A DNA stretch of 64,000 nt. Origin: Aeromicrobium senzhongii (GTDB lineage: Bacteria; Actinomycetota; Actinomycetes; Propionibacteriales; Nocardioidaceae). The notes beneath the pieces are model-generated. The model was given only the letters and a program-made list of their open reading frames with translations, had not been told where the DNA came from and ran no database searches. Positions 61,724 through 64,000 of the stretch are shown here, one piece after another; position 1 is the first letter of the stretch; each line of letters opens with the position of its first letter. The stretch is taken from NCBI RefSeq assembly GCF_014334735.1, contig NZ_CP060587.1, positions 310,001-374,000 of the forward strand. The letters run 5' to 3'. Position numbers and translations under genes: made by a program.

Positions 61724-64000
61724 TCACAGGTCGCACAGATCGGGATGCGTCTGCACCGTGGGGTGTTCCTCGGTCGCGAGCCCGAACTGCAGGTAGAGGG
61801 ACTGTGCGTACGTCGCGGCCATGGCCTGTTCCTGCTCGCCCAGTCCGTACCGCCGGATCGTGTCGCGCTGCACCGAGACGATCTGACGGAGGTGGTCGAG
61901 GTTGAAGCTGCTCATCGTCACGCCCTGGTCGTGCCGCCGGTGGAGGTTGAGGGACTCGGGGACGAACGCGATCCGCCCCCGCTCCAGGAGCCGCAGATAG
62001 GCGACCCAGTCGCCCGCGTTCCGGTGACCGACGATCTCGTCCCCGTGCTTGCACAGCGTCTCGAGCCACGCCTCGCGCCGGAAGACCGCGGTGCTGACGT
62101 TCGGCACGGTGTTCTTGAGGTACAGCGCCGACCGGATCTCGTCCGTTCCGTCGTGGCAGTACGGCTCGGACCAGCGTGCGGCACCGAGGTCGGCGACGTA
62201 GTCGAGGTAGTCCGACGCGACCACGTTGCCGTGCACGTCGAGGATCTTGGACTGGCAGTAGCTCATGACGACGTCCGGATCGGCGAAGGCCTCCGTGACG
62301 CGTTGGAGGAAGTCCGGGTGGGACAGGTCGTCGGCCTCCGCCACCCAGACGAAGTCACCGGCGGCGAGCTCGACGCCGGCTCGCCACTGCCGGAAGACCG
62401 ATCCGGAATTGGTCTCGTTCACGACCAGGCGCACCGGCATCGACGAGGTCCGGGCGAACTCCTCGAGGACGGCGAGGCTGTCGTCGGTGGAGGCGTCGTC
62501 GAGGACGATCACCTCGTAGACCGGCAGCGTCTGCGCCGCGATGCTCTCGAGGCGGGCGTAGAGCAGGTGCCCGTAGTTGTAGTTCGGGACCACGACCGAG
62601 ACTCGGGGCAGGTCCATCCCCGCGAGGGTGGTGAGGTCGAAGAGGTAGTCCGAGAACCGGAACTCGTCCTGCACGATCTGCCGGCCGAGGGCGCCCATGG
62701 CGGCGGCCGCCGCGGTGTCGGTCGTCAGGTCGAGCACCGCACGGGCCATGGCGGCGGCGTCGAACTGGTCCACGAGCACGCCCACGCCGCGTTCGACCAG
62801 CTCCTGCGCGCCGGTGGCGTCGCGGAAGGCGATCACCGGCAGCTGCGCGTCCATCGCCTCGAGGACGACGGAGGGGAAGGGGTCCTCGCGCGACGTCAAC
62901 AAGAAGACGTCGGCAGCGGCGTAGTAGAGCTCGGGGTCCTCCACCAACCCGGTGAAGACGAACCGGTCCTGCAGGTCGTCGGCGGCGATCCGCGCGTGCA
63001 CCTGGCCCACCAGGTCGTCGTGGGCCAAGTGGCCGACCCAGACCGCCGCGGCGCGCGGATCGGCCCGGAGGATCTCGGCACAGGCCTCGGCGAAGAGGTC
63101 GAACCCCTTGCGCTCGTCGCCGTAGCCCACCCCGAGCACGATGCGGGCATCGACGGGCAAACCGTGGCGACGGTGCACTGTGTCGAGGGGCCCCGCGTTC
63201 GCCGGGTCGCCGGGTGAACGCGTCAGGTAGAGGCCCTGCGGACGGGTCACCGCCGTGGGCACGGGCCGGCCGGTGAAGTCCTCGAAGTGGCGCTGCACGA
63301 CGGCCGAGGGGAAGACGACGACGTCGGAGTTGTCCGTCAGGTCGCCGGCCGCCTGGTCGAGCCCCATCTGCTGCAGGACGCCCGACATCTCGTGCACGAG
63401 GGACACGACCGTGAAGCCGGCCCCGCGCAACCAGGGCGCGAGCGCGCCCGAGACCGTGGTGTTCGCCAGAGCGACGGATGCGCCGCGTTCGCGCAGCGTC
63501 CGCAGCAGCCCGACGATCCGCTCGGGCGCGTCCTGCTGGAGGTCGATCCGGTGCACGGCGCCCGTCTCGGCGAAGCGCTCCGTCAGCACGCCCGGTCCGA
63601 GGAGGATGACCTCGATCGCGAACCCCAGCGATCGGTACCCGCGCGCCAGGTTCAGCGCGAGACGCTGAGCGCCGTGCGGGTGGGCGTCGTGGGAGACGAT
63701 CACGATGGACGGCCGCCCGTCGGCCTCGGCGTCGACGAGGCCGGAGACCCGGCAACCCGTCGCGATGGCGCTCAGGGGCACGGCGGCCTCGAGCACGTCG
63801 TCGAGGGCGGGGATGAACTGCGCCGAGCCGGGGTCGGTGTGGGTCTCGTCGAACGCGAGCGATGCCAGCGGGCGCAGGGCGCTGAGGCGGGCCGCGAACG
63901 ACCGCGGCGCCCGCGACCCGAAGGTCGCCGCTTCGGAGGCGTCGAGGCCCAACCGCGCTGCGACCCCGCGGACGTGGGACTCCAGGTGGTCGTGGGTGGC
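61724..64000 (-). CDS. Bifunctional glycosyltransferase GT4-GT2 (partial, N-terminus outside window)
   Basis: 758 residues visible and the frame still open at base 64000, so the start lies beyond the window; a TTG at 63952 is not a likely start. Residues about 100-455 of the visible part form a GT-B, GT4-type domain (SHDAHPHGAQRLALNLARGY; VGYGDERKGFDLFAEA; then ESEE-less SREDPFPSVVLEAM as the donor motif). A GT-A, GT2-type domain follows from about 480 (VSVVVPNYNYGHLLYARLESI; VLDDASTDDSL; VAEADDLSHPDFLQ). Two transferases in one chain indicate synthesis of a surface polysaccharide or teichoic-acid-like polymer, with the LicD-methyltransferase next door. Cytoplasmic face of the membrane. Confidence 0.9.
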   Translation of the reverse strand, partial: ATHDHLESHVRGVAARLGLDASEAATFGSRAPRSFAARLSALRPLASLAFDETHTDPGSAQFIPALDDVLEAAVPLSAIATGCRVSGLVDAEADGRPSIVIVSHDAHPHGAQRLALNLARGYRSLGFAIEVILLGPGVLTERFAETGAVHRIDLQQDAPERIVGLLRTLRERGASVALANTTVSGALAPWLRGAGFTVVSLVHEMSGVLQQMGLDQAAGDLTDNSDVVVFPSAVVQRHFEDFTGRPVPTAVTRPQGLYLTRSPGDPANAGPLDTVHRRHGLPVDARIVLGVGYGDERKGFDLFAEACAEILRADPRAAAVWVGHLAHDDLVGQVHARIAADDLQDRFVFTGLVEDPELYYAAADVFLLTSREDPFPSVVLEAMDAQLPVIAFRDATGAQELVERGVGVLVDQFDAAAMARAVLDLTTDTAAAAAMGALGRQIVQDEFRFSDYLFDLTTLAGMDLPRVSVVVPNYNYGHLLYARLESIAAQTLPVYEVIVLDDASTDDSLAVLEEFARTSSMPVRLVVNETNSGSVFRQWRAGVELAAGDFVWVAEADDLSHPDFLQRVTEAFADPDVVMSYCQSKILDVHGNVVASDYLDYVADLGAARWSEPYCHDGTDEIRSALYLKNTVPNVSTAVFRREAWLETLCKHGDEIVGHRNAGDWVAYLRLLERGRIAFVPESLNLHRRHDQGVTMSSFNLDHLRQIVSVQRDTIRRYGLGEQEQAMAATYAQSLYLQFGLATEEHPTVQTHPDLCDL

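Overview
The window is GC-rich, densely coded chromosomal DNA from an actinobacterium. Marker genes and their order (panC-panD-coaX, lysS, clpC, mutY-disA-radA, proC-acuC, and a tiny excisionase-type HTH gene followed by the 33-residue ribosomal protein bS22) are typical of core actinobacterial chromosome. The protein types suggest Propionibacteriales, something like Aeromicrobium or a relative in the Nocardioidaceae; that placement is inference. Many genes begin 6-8 nt after a TANNNT or CANNNT -10 box, so they are probably transcribed as leaderless mRNAs. I see no rRNA, CRISPR array, insertion sequence or prophage. There is one tRNA, for Lys (anticodon TTT). No gene-free stretch exceeds about 210 bp.

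Layout. 1-4818 (minus): start of an Mrp-type Na+/H+ antiporter operon, mrpAB fusion - mrpC - mrpD, the last cut by the window edge. 4885-9900: membrane protein, DEDDh exonuclease, phosphoglucomutase, epoxide-hydrolase-like enzyme, YhhN protein and a PNPOx-like protein. 9904-13573 (minus): secreted CAP-domain protein, DUF1800, DUF1501 (Tat). 13673-16867 (minus): three coiled-coil proteins, two of them with DivIVA-like N-termini. 17018-19499: lipoprotein, MDR oxidoreductase, GNAT acetyltransferase, tRNA-Lys. 19549-24191: a nitrogen module of type III glutamine synthetase, MetX-like hydrolase, TetR regulator and Amt, with four copies of a palindromic operator around the regulator gene. 24252-29565: pyruvyltransferase-like protein, the pantothenate genes, GDPD. 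29640-33875: MFS exporter with divergent MarR, acyltransferase, lysS. 33975-39989: a more accessory-looking stretch with a lipocalin-like protein, M20 peptidase, membrane protein, and a three-gene cassette (tandem-repeat/coiled-coil protein, metzincin-like protease, HEAT-repeat protein). 40128-47544: clpC, grpB-type gene, mutY, membrane-anchored protein, disA, radA. 47601-55600: VOC proteins, Cys-rich protein, a degenerate acyltransferase with an intact SGNH domain, Ppx/GppA, TIM-barrel isomerase, BASS transporter, LOG, proC. 55605-59731: acuC, HTH, bS22, epimerase, acyltransferase with a histone-H1-like tail. 59783-64000 (minus): LicD-like/methyltransferase fusion preceded by a leaderless 18-codon ORF, and a GT4-GT2 glycosyltransferase running off the window.

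Most promising for new biology: (1) the 37627-39989 cassette; (2) the TetR-glnT-amt regulon and its four operators; (3) the DivIVA-like coiled-coil trio; (4) the leaderless upstream ORF before the LicD-methyltransferase gene. Functions beyond domain recognition are inference from the sequence alone.
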